Below are positions 24,841 to 44,052 of a stretch of 64,000 nt of DNA, one piece after another. Position 1 is the stretch's first letter. Each line of letters starts with the position of its first letter. The DNA is from Ampullaceana balthica (lineage: Eukaryota; Mollusca; Gastropoda; Lymnaeidae). The notes beneath the pieces were generated by a model, which was given only the letters and a program-made list of their open reading frames with translations, searched no databases and had not been told where the DNA came from. The stretch is taken from contig CALYLW010000132.1 in assembly GCA_944989445.1 (NCBI GenBank), positions 806,001-870,000 on the forward strand, written 5' to 3'. The position numbers and the translations under genes were made by a program.

Positions 24841-25103
24841 TGAAGCACTATGATCTCCGCTGCTTGCTGGGGTACTGAATTATACAAGTTCTCAAATTAT
24901 TGTTTATTAATCTCATACTCTTTATATGTACATTGGTTCCAGTTGCCAGGCTCAGTTCTGACAAGTTCCCTTCTATTTCTATTCTCCATTCTGTGCTATC
25001 ACTTTCATCCATCCCCACCACCCGTTACATATGTGTATGTATATTTGTAGACACAATCTGCAGTCTAATGTTGCTTATATGCATACTAAATATGTGGACA
25101 TTC

Positions 25104-26508
25104 TCATTGGAGGGCTGAGTCACTCAGACTCTTATAGCCCGGCCTCCAATACCAACGGCGAACCTCAACATAAGGGCATCGCCATGGAGATATTCCTCCA
25201 CAGTGCGTGGGCTGTCTGACTCGTCCGCGTCCCCAATCGTCACAGAGAATTCGGTCAGCAGATGTGCCACTGTCTCCTCGGCCATACCACATAAACGGCA
25301 GCCGGGTTCCTTGTTTTTTGTCTAACCTGTGCAAGTAGCTGTTTGTTGGGCAGTGTCCAGTCCGCATTTGCGTAATGAGGGACTGGCAACTACGAGGCAG
25401 CTTCCACCAGGGATCTCGCTTGCGCGGTCGCGGCATTTTGTCGTAAAGCACCCTTGCCGTGTTACCATTTTCCCATCCTGCAAGCCATCTTTCCATAAAG
25501 CAGGCCTTTAGCTACAATTTGACCCCCAATTGAGTCATTGGGCGATTGATTTGGGGTTAGGCAGCACTCTGTTCCGCCAGCAGGTTTGTCCTTTCCAGCT
25601 GTGATACTTTTGCGTGCCCTGTAAACTGTAATGTACTGTAGGACGACCATACCCCCGCGAGATCTAATGTTAACGATCTCCAGTAGAGCATTGACAGTTT
25701 TCGTCTCCATTGAGCTTCGACCCAGAGATTCCAGGGAGGATCTTGACTCGATGAAGACTACGACTGTTGGAAAACTCTTCCTTATACATAGGCGCACCTC
25801 TTTCACACCCCATGAATAGCTTCTAACTCGGCATCCCCACTCGAGCCTAGTTTTCCACATTGGCCAGACAGTTCAGTTACTGCTGCCCCCCCCCCTCCCG
25901 CGGGGTATTCAATCAGTGCACCGTACCCGCTTCGTCCATCTGTGAAGCATGAGCCGTCTGCGTATACTCTCACTACGCCGGTTCCATAGGCATCGATAGT
26001 TCTCAGCGCTTCTTCGTGCTGAAGCTCTACTGAACTATTTTTCCCCACCGCGGCATTTGCCAGTGTCAAAAGTAGATCGGGTGGAGAGAAGCACTCGTGG
26101 GGTCCCCTCGCCCGGACCATGGATATTTTCTCCCTGCTTTTGGGTAAATTGACTGAAACCTCGAGCTCGTTAACCGCAACCATGAAGGAGGGTCGTAGTA
26201 CTCGTAGGGTCGTTTCAGTACATTCAGTCGCGAGCGCTTTACCCACCTGTTTTAAAACTGGAAACAGGGTTCGTTACGATCCACTCTACGGTATCTTTCC
26301 ACCATAGTTAGTATTGCCTTCTCTCACCGTCCTATGAGCGGCTCCACGTTTGCCAAGATTTCTACCGCGGCGTTGGGTGTGGTACTGGTACGTAACGCCC
26401 CACAAACCAGTCTTAGAGCTTGGTTTTGGACTCTGTCCAGGTCCTCGAGCGCCGTTCTGCTCGCAATGACCTGGACGGGGAGGCTGTAGTCAATGGCGCC
26501 TCTCAGTT
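25104..26508 (-). pseudogene. RNase H-bearing LINE fragment, frameshifted
   Basis: From high to low coordinates the minus strand encodes three parts. First, a reverse transcriptase C-terminal segment (LDRVQNQALRLVCGALRTST, about 26450). Second, an RNase H domain (VRVYADGSCFTDGRSGYGA, with the acidic DGS and a later DAELEA) at 26246-25803. Third, a C-terminal region with WWKLPRSCQSLITQMRTGH and PTNSYLHR (25496-25104). The parts lie in different frames, so there are at least two frameshifts plus a stop. RNase H after the RT is typical of the I/Jockey-type LINE groups. Matching ~165-bp segments flank it (about 24940-25100 and 26507-26660). Confidence 0.75.
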
Positions 26509-26735
26509 GCCAGGCTCATGTCTGACAAGTTCCCTTCTATTTCTATTCTCCATTCTGTGCCATCACTTTCATTCATCATAATCACCCCTTGCATATGTGT
26601 ATGTATATATATTTATTGTACATAATCTGCAGTCTAATATTGCTTATATACATACATAATTATAAACTGGTATAAATGACACTCACTCATACGTAACTTT
26701 ATAACCTAAAAATAAAAACTGTTATTTAACAAATA

Positions 26736-27754
26736 CATTAGGGTTGCGGAAATTAACGATTGATTTCTCAAAAAAAAATTTTACGATTAATCCACCCACC
26801 ACTTATAAATGTATTGGAAGTCAAAAAGTAAAATAATTCGGCCGATAAATATGAACTAATTTCCGGACGATTACACGAACATTTTTGTTTAAACTATTCA
26901 CATAGGTGATTGTTCAAAATGTTGATAAAGGTTGTTTCCATTGAGATAAACTGTTTGCCTACCATGCATTGTTCCCTCTAAGTCTAAGCTCGTTTCGTGT
27001 GCTAAGTTGCACAACGTCCATTTTATATGCAAAATTTTCTTAACGGTGATTCTTAACTCCTGCGTGGCGTCGGTAAAACATCTGCGCAGCGGAGCTGCTT
27101 AAAGGGGCCATCTACCATGGTTCTAACACTTGGCTTGCATAATATCACCTGCAAACCAAACATCCACTACACTATTTGAAACTTCAGTTCAGACAATCTA
27201 AAGAAATGTTAACGATTTTCAGCTCAGTTGGTTATATTGTCAATGACTCAATGAGACCCGCTCTGAACCAAATAATGTCAACACACTTATCTTATCTTTA
27301 CAGACGCTCCTTCTATGCAGAAGATGATAGTTGCGTTCACAGACCATGACAGATGATCTGTTGGCAAGTGATGCAGCATTGTGGGTTCCACGCATTACCC
27401 AGCCGCCTAACTACTTAGGTACCCATTCGGAGGGGGTGACTCAGGGACGCCCTAGGCCCCGGGAACAAAACCTTGCCTTCACACGGATTCGAACCCGTGA
27501 CCATCGGTACGACAGTCCAGTGCGCTACCACTCGACCACCGCGTCCCCACTTGTCTGAGTTGTTGGTTAAAACATGTCATATAAAGAAGACATTCCAGTG
27601 TTATTTCGATAAGTACGTTTAAAATAAATGTTACTTATGACACCATACATTTAAATTTTTGGGTTTAATCGAAATTAACGATTAATAACGATTAATTAAT
27701 CATTTTTCAAAAGTTAAGGATTAATTTTAAATTAATGTTTAACAGCCCTAATAC
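26736..27754 (+). pseudogene. hAT element B, inverted copy of element A
   Basis: Starts TAGGGTTGCGGAAATTAACG and ends AATGTTTAACAGCCCTA, with ATACAT directly on both sides. Read in reverse it matches element A along its length (for example CACTGGAATGTCT and AAGTGTGTTGACATTAT), including a weaker relic of the BED finger (TTTGCCTACCAT at about 26960). It is about 250 bp longer because a SINE is inserted at 27299. Confidence 0.7.
27299..27548 (-). mobile_element. tRNA-derived SINE with LINE-like 3' tail
   Basis: On the minus strand the head resembles a tRNA: A box TGGTCGAGTGG (27538-27528) and a perfect B box GGTTCGAATCC (27495-27485). The body follows, and the 3' end GCATAGAAGGAGCGTCTGTA then AAGATAAGATAAG matches the 3' end of the LINE at 20394. 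A short ACTT/CACTT repeat flanks it, and the related hAT copy A lacks it, giving an empty site. The open frame at 27331-27558 on the plus strand is incidental. Confidence 0.85.
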
Positions 27755-27759
27755 ATATC

Positions 27760-28440
27760 CATCATACATGTAGTTATTTAAGAAGTCATAGTGACATTTA
27801 GTGTAGTCTATCACAAGTAGCTCCATAGAAACGGAAATAATCACCTCGTTGCCTTGGGAACCAGGTTTTCTTGATTTCAGACTAGAACTTAGCCATATTT
27901 TGTAAATTCTATAACTTTAACAAATTTACAACAATCATTGGTGTTAATTATTAACTTGGAAATACGGATCATGAGATGTCATTAAATTTACAGTACCAGT
28001 AAATATTAATGTGGATATTATCAATTTAAAGAGAATGGAGATGAAAGTGGAAATCAAAATACTAGGTGATGCCCACATTTTCCATCCTGGGGCAGTCTAT
28101 TTAAATTTTCTTCGATGTCCACCCAACAATTTAGTAGGGTGCTTTTTGTTAAAGCTTCTCAAACCAATGATAGGGGAAAGTTTTACCCAGAGTACAATTC
28201 CCTAATGAATACCAGACTCAATTGCTTACATAATAAAATGTTATATTTAGTATTTAAAAAAGAATGTTATGACAATTTTACATTCAATTTCTTTCAAATA
28301 CAATAAAGTATGGTAATCCTAGCAAGCCAACACAAATCTGCACCCCTCTCTCTCACAAAAATAAAATCACAAGTAGTCAATACATTTTCATATTTATTAC
28401 ACTTTGGGCTAACATGTTGGCAGACAGAGCAAATTAGGCC
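27760..28440. other. RPS26 3' flank, AT-rich
   Basis: No gene could be supported. Polyadenylation hexamers for the minus-strand RPS26 transcript are at 28444-28449 (overlapping its stop codon) and about 28395-28400 (TTTATT on the plus strand). Confidence 0.5.
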
Positions 28441-28447
28441 CACTTAT

Positions 28448-36409
<7,962 letters not shown>

Positions 36410-36436
36410 GATGGCGACCTTAGCGGAAAAGGAAAT
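36410..36436 (-). promoter_or_regulatory. RPS26: RPS26 5'TOP-like leader
   Basis: Directly upstream of the ATG the minus strand reads TTTCCTTTTCCGCTAAGGTC. A pyrimidine stretch at the start of the leader is the 5' terminal oligopyrimidine motif that places ribosomal protein mRNAs under growth-dependent (mTOR/LARP1) translational control. The exact transcription start is inferred. Confidence 0.7.
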
Positions 36437-36886
36437 ATGAATGCAAATCAGGAATATTGTAAAAGCAAGATCGCCTCCTTATTAAATTTGACAAAACAAA
36501 TAAAAATTAACATTAATTTTAGTCCCAAAAATTAATATCTAAAATATAAAACTCGGCTCGAGCGATCTCGAGGAAATTTAGGAGCCTCAATGATCAGCAC
36601 ATTGATCGTAGCCTTCAAGATAAATAACAAGAAGCCAAAACCATGGATGGTGATCGAATTTGATATGGCTTTTGTCAGCGGCGTAGCGTGGGTATGTGAC
36701 GCCCGGGGCAGAACCCAATTTTGCCACCCCCCCCCGAAAAATATCTTAATGCTATAACTATAAAGGAAAGATAGTCTTTATTAGAAATTAATACTAAGGA
36801 AACAATACATTTTTATGTTTGAAATAAAAAGAAATGCTTCATTTCTTGAATAAAATTTAATTTTATGTTTTTTCTCATTGCACAAG

Positions 36887-37296
36887 AGGCCATCAAAAAA
36901 GACGTCACGCGAATTTGGCCGATTTTTTACCCTCCTCCCCCCATCGTCACACGTGTTCACAAAAACTTAGCCCCCCTCCAATATGATGTCACGAAGCTTT
37001 GCCCCCCCCCCATAAAAGCCGTATTTTCTATTTGAAAATAAGCATTTTTCAAATCACGTTTTTGTTATTTAAGCATGTATTTAGTGTAGGCTGCACTCTA
37101 ACACGTGGAAAGCCGTTTAAAACGGCATTAAATAAATTGTAAGCATTCAAATATTTAAGTGTATATTTTATTTAAAGTTGCGCGTTTTGATGTGACGTCA
37201 CATTTCTTAACCACCCCGTCCTCCTCGTCACACATCACCACAAATGTGTGACCCCTCCCACCTAGGTGCGTAAAGTCATTTTTGGACGGCTCCCAA
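36887..37296. mobile_element. Diverged relative of the 12061 MITE
   Basis: The left end has GCCATCAAAAAAGACGTCAC and the right end GTGCGTAAAGTCATTTTTGGACGGC, which match the termini of the 12061 element with substitutions. The interior repeats GTCACGAAGCTTTG and C9 runs. Confidence 0.55.
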
Positions 37297-37299
37297 TCT

Positions 37300-39700
37300 T
37301 TCATGTATCAATGCTTTCAGCCATGCCATGTTCAATAGCCAAAATAGCTATGGCTTAGATAATCCTGGTGTATTCATTATTGATCCTGATTTTTTATTAA
37401 CTTAATTTTAGAGAAGCTATTTTAGCACCTTGCATTATTTAAGACAATGTTCGAATTAATGCTATTATTTTAGGCAGGGTAACTTTTAACCTCAATATCT
37501 TAAAAACTTGAATAAATTAACTGGTCTTGAATTCATTAGTTCTTCTTTTTTCACGTGGGGTTAAAATATTCCTTTGTTTGACAATGGCACGTAAGATATT
37601 TTGTATACTCTAATTTGAAGGCAAAATTTTAAAGTCCAGTATATGAGCTGGTGTACGAAAATGTTTTCTAAATTCTATATAACTGCCCCCAACCCCCCCC
37701 CTCCCAAAAAAAAATCACACGAATTTCTACAGTAATCTCATGTTATGAACAATACAACTTTCTTCTCAACTGTTTTTCTTCACAGCATGGATAATATTCG
37801 TTTCGATCACCAAACATTTGCTCTCTCATTCTTTGATTAGAAGAGTCGATTAAAAGAATGAGGTCTCCGCATAAAATTTATTAAATGTCAAAGCATCCTT
37901 TAAATTTTAAGTATTCCATTAGTTTGTCTGTGAGAAGCCTCTGCTAAGCATTTTTTTAAATCTATACGTTTGTAAATAATTTCGGGCATCATTGACATAA
38001 ATTAGAAAATAAAAATATTTCATTGTGTCTATCAAAGTTCCTGCGTCTATTCGTGTGTTGAGCTTTTTGTCTGCATATATCCCTTCTTCTACAGCTTTAT
38101 AAATAACCTCAAAATGACTTCATGGTATATTCACTATTAAGTATCCTGAAGTCTGTTTAATGCCTTGGTTGCAGAAGCTATTAAATATTCCACACGGTGT
38201 ATGGACATGGAAAATAATGCGAAACAACGTTCCAGTGTACTAAAATAGTTAGAGATTTAGAGAGTTCGTTTCAGTTGGAGTATCATGTAAACAAATTAGG
38301 TTAAATGAACTTTTCAAGCGAGATTTTATATTGACATTTAATTTATTGCGTCTTTCTTGAACTCCTCCTTAATTTCCAGCCATGAAGAAGTATTAACACA
38401 CTTTGGGCCTCTGCAGTCCATTATTTTAAGATCATCATTTATTTAAAATCATTTCAGAAATGTCGTAATTTAAAGAACCCCATGCCATTTTGTTTTGTTC
38501 TTTATTAATAGTGTATTCTTTTAATCCTATGACTGATTCTTTCCGATTAATAAAAAAAATGAAAATGTTGAGCACTTCTTCATGAGTGACTACTTTTGTA
38601 TGTGTTCCGAGTTTTAATTTCATTAGATAAGCAATTTAATTCGTTATCTTTATTTATTCCACAAAATAAAAACATTAAAATAAGTATGCTTTGAAAGAAT
38701 AAACCATAAAAGTACGCCAACAATTTTGTTCCAGTAGTTTACCTACGTTAAAATCGATTAAATGTACCTGCACATAATTGTCATGTTCGTACACTACTTC
38801 AGCCCTTGTTTTTAAGCTCAGTGGCATTAGCATCGATAGTGCAAAGAAAAAAGAGGTGGGGGGGGGGAGAACGGACACAAACAGTAGCACGAACAAATTA
38901 GAACAACGCGAGTGAACGTTGGGGGGACAAAGCATTTTTGTGAAGTATTTCGGACATCGCGACAATTTCTGCCTCGCCACTCGCCGCCATATACTCCTGA
39001 AGTATTCATGTACTGAGTGTATTGTTGAGAATGTATGACTACTTTTTCGTCACTGAGAACAACGGAGAGCTCGTCGGCGAAGTTATCTCAATGTTGAGAA
39101 ACAAATTATATTACTGGCATGTTGGAGAGCAACAACTTCTTCTATGATCTTTTCCCAGAAATATGCGATCGATAGAAACAGTTACCTGATGAAGGATTTG
39201 GTATATAACATTGAACAAAGCTTTTTTTCCCGTGAAATACATGCGAGGCGGTGTTTATGTTCGCTAAGAAAGGGGAAAAGAACGGGCATAAACATAAACA
39301 TTTTTATTTTAAAAATGCCACTAAAATTTTAAAAAACCAAAAACATAATACATGTACTCTGTGAAGAAACAACGAAACTGAATGTAAAAAGCATTGCTGG
39401 TCTCAAGTCTCAAGACACGCCCCACCCCTCCACTACCTTCGCTTGCCAACCGTTAACTGTGATTAGTTTACCCCAGCGAGGTTCATTCGTAATGCTCATT
39501 TGCACATACTCGTTTTGGTGAATTATATATATAGATTGGCGCTCCGAACCTTACCGTTTTATCATAATTTCACTACAATGTAACGTTGTAAGATTCAATT
39601 TGGCGCCCCTGTACCCCGGCGACATATTTACCACACTGTGCCACATTGTTACGACTCTGACCGGCGCACAGCACAGTCGGATTAACTGTAAAACTTTGAT
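37300..39700. other. Gene-poor DNA with an unidentified decayed frame
   Basis: No gene could be supported. Minus-strand frames at about 38110-37930 contain a protein-like run (GIYADKKLNTRIDAGTLID) that breaks by frameshift. I could not assign it to a family; a decayed transposon protein is possible. A G9 run lies at about 38858. Confidence 0.4.
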
Positions 39701-39703
39701 TTA

Positions 39704-40380
39704 TCTTATCTGTTTACAGACGCTCCTTCTATACATTTCGCTCCTTCTCCTGCATTTTTATTAGAGCTTTAAATGTTGATAAAGTGTTGGTTTTCCTGGA
39801 TTCTTCAGGCAACCCATTCCACGCCCGAATTCCGGACGGAAAGAAGGAAAACTTGTATGTGTTTGTTCTTGCATACGGAATAAGAAAGGTGTTTTTATCC
39901 TTATGTCTATCTGAGGGTTGTATTAAGTTATCTTTGTGTTGTATTTCTAAATTAGAATTAATAGCTTTATGTATGATTACTACTTTGCTCTTGGTTCTTC
40001 TATCCTCTAGTGTTTCAAGGTTTAATGATTTAACTAATGGTGTTATTCTTGTCAGTTTCGAATATTCTCCAGTAATGAATCTGGCAGCTCTTTTTTGAAT
40101 TTGTTCTAGTTTATCAATGTTTTCTTTGGTGGATGGGTCCCATACAGAAGATGCATATTCTAGTACAGGTCTCACCAAAGTGAGGTAGCATTTTAGTTTT
40201 ATATCTCTATTACATTTGTTAAAGTTCCTTTTTATAAAGCCTAAGGTTTTGTATGATTTTTTAATAACTTCATTGACATGGGGATTCCATGATAGTTTCT
40301 CATTTATTAAGACTCCTAAATATTTTGCATCTTTTGTTTGGGTCAGTTCTTTTCCATGAATGTAATATTTTGAATTTCTC
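39704..40380 (-). mobile_element. 5'-truncated LINE, second copy
   Basis: Same family as 20394-20925 (nearly identical across the shared part) but about 190 bp longer at the 5' side. The frame extends upstream through KDAKYLGVLINEKLSW and SYKTLGFIKRNF before similarity ends at about 40380. YLGV..N..L.W is the conserved motif at the end of the non-LTR reverse transcriptase core. The 3' end shows CTTATCTGTTTACAGACGCT. A few dozen bases of the 3' UTR between 39738 and 39748 are altered relative to the other copy. Confidence 0.85.
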
Positions 40381-40849
40381 TACTGATACGAGCGGACGTA
40401 ATTTCACCTCAAACAAGACATCTTAGCAAGGGAGAGAAAATTCACAGAAATCGATTGGTGTGTATTGTAGCCATATATTGAGTTTTTTGCTTTTATTGCA
40501 CAACTTTTTCTACGGCTACATCTTCTTCGTTTGAAAACGTTGGTTAAACATATTGGCAGCATAAAGTATAAATTAAATAAAAAATTATGAAACTTCAAAA
40601 AAAACAAAACATGTTGAATCCCACATTCCTAGCTGAATTGAGTGTTCGTTAAAAAATTTCGAGGAGAAATATAAAAAAATTCCATAGTACTTTTCAAAGA
40701 TTTTGGAATAAAGAAACCCAGCATTGGACGCTATTTTTCAACGTGTATTTTCTATCGTAAAACTTATATGCGAAATTAGTATGGTATTTAGAGGTAGCAA
40801 TGAACATTTATAGAGCATGATAATGGAATATTTTTAAAGCTAGTCCAAC

Positions 40850-42303
40850 TATTAACTGAATTTGATCCTGTCATGGAGGACCATGTAGAGAAGGCTTTTA
40901 ATAAACAACTTTTTAAAAAGCACATACTTGAGTAAGACTATTCAAAATAACTTATTAAATAAGGTCTTTCACCCTATAGCTCGTAGTGTCAAAAGTCACA
41001 TATTAGATGAGGTGAATTTTTAAAAAAATGTTACTGAATTATTACTCAATTATTTAGATTGCACACCTGACTTCATTAAAACAGAACAAATGACCTTAAT
41101 TTTTAAGGTATGTGTCGATTGAACAAGAAGAAATCAGCACTCATGAACAACTTGGAGACTATCGTCTGATTGAATTAATTGAAAGATTGACTTTGGAAAA
41201 CGTGAGAGACCAAGGATATGATAGTGGGGTGAACATGAAAGGAGATTATGCGTGGGTACAAGAAAATATGAGAAACATCAACCCTCATGCTTTTTATAGC
41301 ATGTGGTAGCCATTGACATTAATCTAGGGATAAATTATATAACCAAATCATCATTAGAAAGAGGCAACTTTTTTATTTTCTAAAAATTAGACTAATTTTT
41401 TCTTTATCGACGTTCAGATGGACCATTCTTTTGTAGAATGGAAATGTTGATAGTTCAATAAGAGATGAAGAACCTGTGAAATTTACGTAAATACAACAAT
41501 TCGAAATTCTTTGTGTTGTCGTGATATGGTATGAGGTATTAAATCATGTCAATAACATTAGTAAACAAATGTTGGTCAAAAATTAAGGATATTGCATTGG
41601 CAATAAAACTTCTGGAAGGTTATAACGTTCTTATAAGAGAATCAGTTTACATGTTAATGTCATCCTTGCTGGTGTTCTCAAATGTCATTCGAAATTGATG
41701 CAGCTAAAAAATTAGACTCAAGACCAAGACATCGAGTTCGTCGGTGAAAAAGATAATTTGAAGAAAACCAGGATACGCTCATAATTGAAAAATTTGGAAA
41801 AATACAAAATGTAATTATTTTGCCACCTTGTTGACAGTGCAATCAAGTAAGTCTTTAGAATAAAGATGTTCTTAGCTGCAACATCACGACCGTTACTTCT
41901 GTTTTTTATATCATGTGTATGACCTAAAAGATTTTAATTCTTCTGTAATTTTGGCAAATGGCAAATTTGGAAACCCATTTAACAGATAGAGAATCATCGG
42001 ATATAAACAGCCAGGAATATTGGTATAAAATATCAGTGGTGTATTCTCTATTGCAAAAAAGGTTTAGTGCCCTTAGAAATGTTGAAATTCATTAAAAAAA
42101 TAATTATGCTCCTTACTTGAGAATTGCTCTAAGAATTTTACTAATTTTACTCTTCCAATAAGTATTGCATCATGGGAACGTAGTTATTCCAAACTAAAAA
42201 TAACCAAGAACTATTTGAGAACAACATCTTCAACAACATTGCCTGACCTCCCAATATTAGTAATTGAGTATGAACTTAGTAACAGCTTGGATATTCTAAA
42301 TTA
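40850..42303 (+). pseudogene. hAT transposase pseudogene (DUF4371 type)
   Basis: Collinear fragments on the plus strand match the DUF4371/hAT transposase order, in shifting frames: FDPVMEDHVEKAF (about 40860); DCTPDFIKTEQMTLIFKV (41058-41110); EQEEISTHEQLGDY then DQGYDSGVNMKG (41112-41260); a decayed RWT core; AAKKLDSRPRHRVRR (about 41700); and the dimerisation end SIASWERSYSKLKITKNYLR (42162-42225) followed by a TAA at 42303. Many stops and frameshifts show that it is dead. In most relatives the C-terminal motif reads ASAERSFS; here it is ASWERSYS. Confidence 0.8.
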
Positions 42304-43090
42304 ATTACAGAATCATTTGAACTAAAAGTTCATTAAAAAAAAATCTGAAGTATACCCAGTATTTTAAATTATAACGTATATTAACAAGTGTTTGTGCCAA
42401 CTCTGAGTTTCAGTGTGTGTGTGTGTGTGTGTTTTTTTTTGACGTTTGCTAAACAATATTTTAAAAAATCCAAATAACTTTTAATATTTTTAAAAGCATT
42501 ATTACCTTGTAATTACACAGAGGCGCAGTCTTTTACTTTTGCTCGCAGCATTTCTAAGGTTAAATCCGGCACTGCCAAAGACAAAGAGGAACTGCATGAC
42601 TGGAATTTTAAAATATATTATTTTAAAAAAAAATGAACGCGTAAATAACTTGTTGTGGAGTGATGATCGACTGGTTTTCATTTTTCTAATTACCTTACCA
42701 ATAATTTGTAATAATTATTCATTTTGCAAGAAAATCAAGACAAAAGAAAACTGTGAAAATCAACAATTTTTGAAAATAATTTGATGACATTGATTTTGGT
42801 TTTTTGCAATAATCAGTTAATCAGCAAATTGTCTGCAGAAAAAACAAACGAATGTCATCCCAGGGTAGATATAATTAAAGCCATAAGCGAATGATAAGCC
42901 CCCCTCCACCTTTTTTCATTAAAATCTGTTACACATTGTTTTAGATCCTTAAATTTCTGTTGAGCGAATTATTTTATTAAAATATGCTTTATTAATCCTT
43001 ATTTGTTTTAATTATCACCAAATAAAACCGATTAAATAATGTTACTTTTCTTAGAAATACTAAATTACTATTTATGTCTTTCCGGTTATT
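42304..43090. other. AT-rich DNA upstream of CDC6
   Basis: No gene could be supported. A (TG)n tract of about 16 bp lies at 42414-42431. Confidence 0.5.
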
Positions 43091-43094
43091 CGAC

Positions 43095-43132
43095 CCAATC
43101 AGATCATTCGGCGCTGATCTTTAGCGCGAAAA
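43095..43132 (+). promoter_or_regulatory. CDC6: CDC6 promoter: CCAAT box and E2F site
   Basis: CCAAT (43095-43099, in ACCCAATCAG) lies about 25 bp upstream of GCGCGAAAA (43124-43132), whose complement TTTTCGCGC matches the E2F consensus TTTSSCGC. CDC6 is a well-known E2F target at the G1/S transition, and the paired CCAAT and E2F layout fits a cell-cycle promoter. Position relative to the transcription start is inferred. Confidence 0.65.
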
Positions 43133-43242
43133 CTACAGAAAGAAAGCTCAGAGCCCCAGTGATGTGTTTGGCTCTTTACGTCAGCTGAGAAGAGGTGCGT
43201 ACGTCCTCCGATTGCCGAAAGGGATTTATTGCTCCTCGACAA
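43133..43242 (+). other. CDC6: Likely CDC6 untranslated first exon
   Basis: Downstream of the E2F site the sequence is CpG-containing and ends at a donor CGACAA|GTATGT (43243). It has no good in-frame ATG. It would join the acceptor at 45821. The start of the exon is a guess. Confidence 0.45.
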
Positions 43243-43665
43243 GTATGTTATTGTAATAAAAATATATACTATTTTCACTATCTATTAGACAACGTCTACT
43301 AATATTTAGTAATAATAAAAAAGGAACACAACTAAAATAAATGATTCAGTTAATATTGTAATAGGCAAATAATGATAATACTATAATACTTACTTAATAC
43401 TTAATATGAATTAATATGCCAATCAATATGAGTAATCCGTTATTAATGACTTATTTTGAATTTTGTTTCTAAAAATTTAAAATGCGCTGAAATAAGGGAT
43501 TATCTCAGTTAAAGTTAATAGTCAGTAATCACAGGCCCAAGGTTTCAGTTGACCATTTTTTTGTTGTTTGATTTTGGCAAAACGTTATTTAGTTAATTTA
43601 TGTGTGGCTTATTAGTTCTGGTTATTATTATTATGCTTGTCAAAGCATAATTTAAAATATTATAA

Positions 43666-44052
43666 ATAAAGGTTAAAAAAGTATTTTTAAAAACCACGTT
43701 TTTATAAGTGGACTAAAAAGAAGAAAATAATTAAAAACTTATAAGTTGAAGTAGTATCTTTTCATAAGACTAAAAATGGGCAGGTGCTCATAAAGGTTTT
43801 ACATATTATTTATGAATATGCAGTTCACCATTCTCTCAACTCTCACTTACTTATATTATATATAGATTTCTGTTTTGCCTTCTACTTCTACATTATAAAT
43901 CTTTAATTTTTATACCAAACACCCGCCCCACGTTTTTAGTCATATTAAATTAAAGTACTTGAACTTGTAAGTTTTAAATTATTTTCTACTTTTTAGTCCA
44001 CTTATACTTATAATAATGGTTTTTAAAAATCTTCTTTTACCTTTATTTATTT
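43666..44052. repeat. Inverted repeat (~90-bp arms) in the CDC6 leader intron
   Basis: The left arm with AAAACCACGTTTTTATAAGT and GGACTAAAAAGAAGAAAATA is mirrored by the right arm TATTTTCTACTTTTTAGTCC and ACTTATACTTATAATAATGG. Likely a MITE or foldback element; no clear target duplication seen. Confidence 0.6.

Noticed and set aside
27480..27548. tRNA gene on the minus strand
   Set aside because: A and B boxes are good, but the anticodon arm is poor and the sequence continues into a SINE body with a LINE-like tail.
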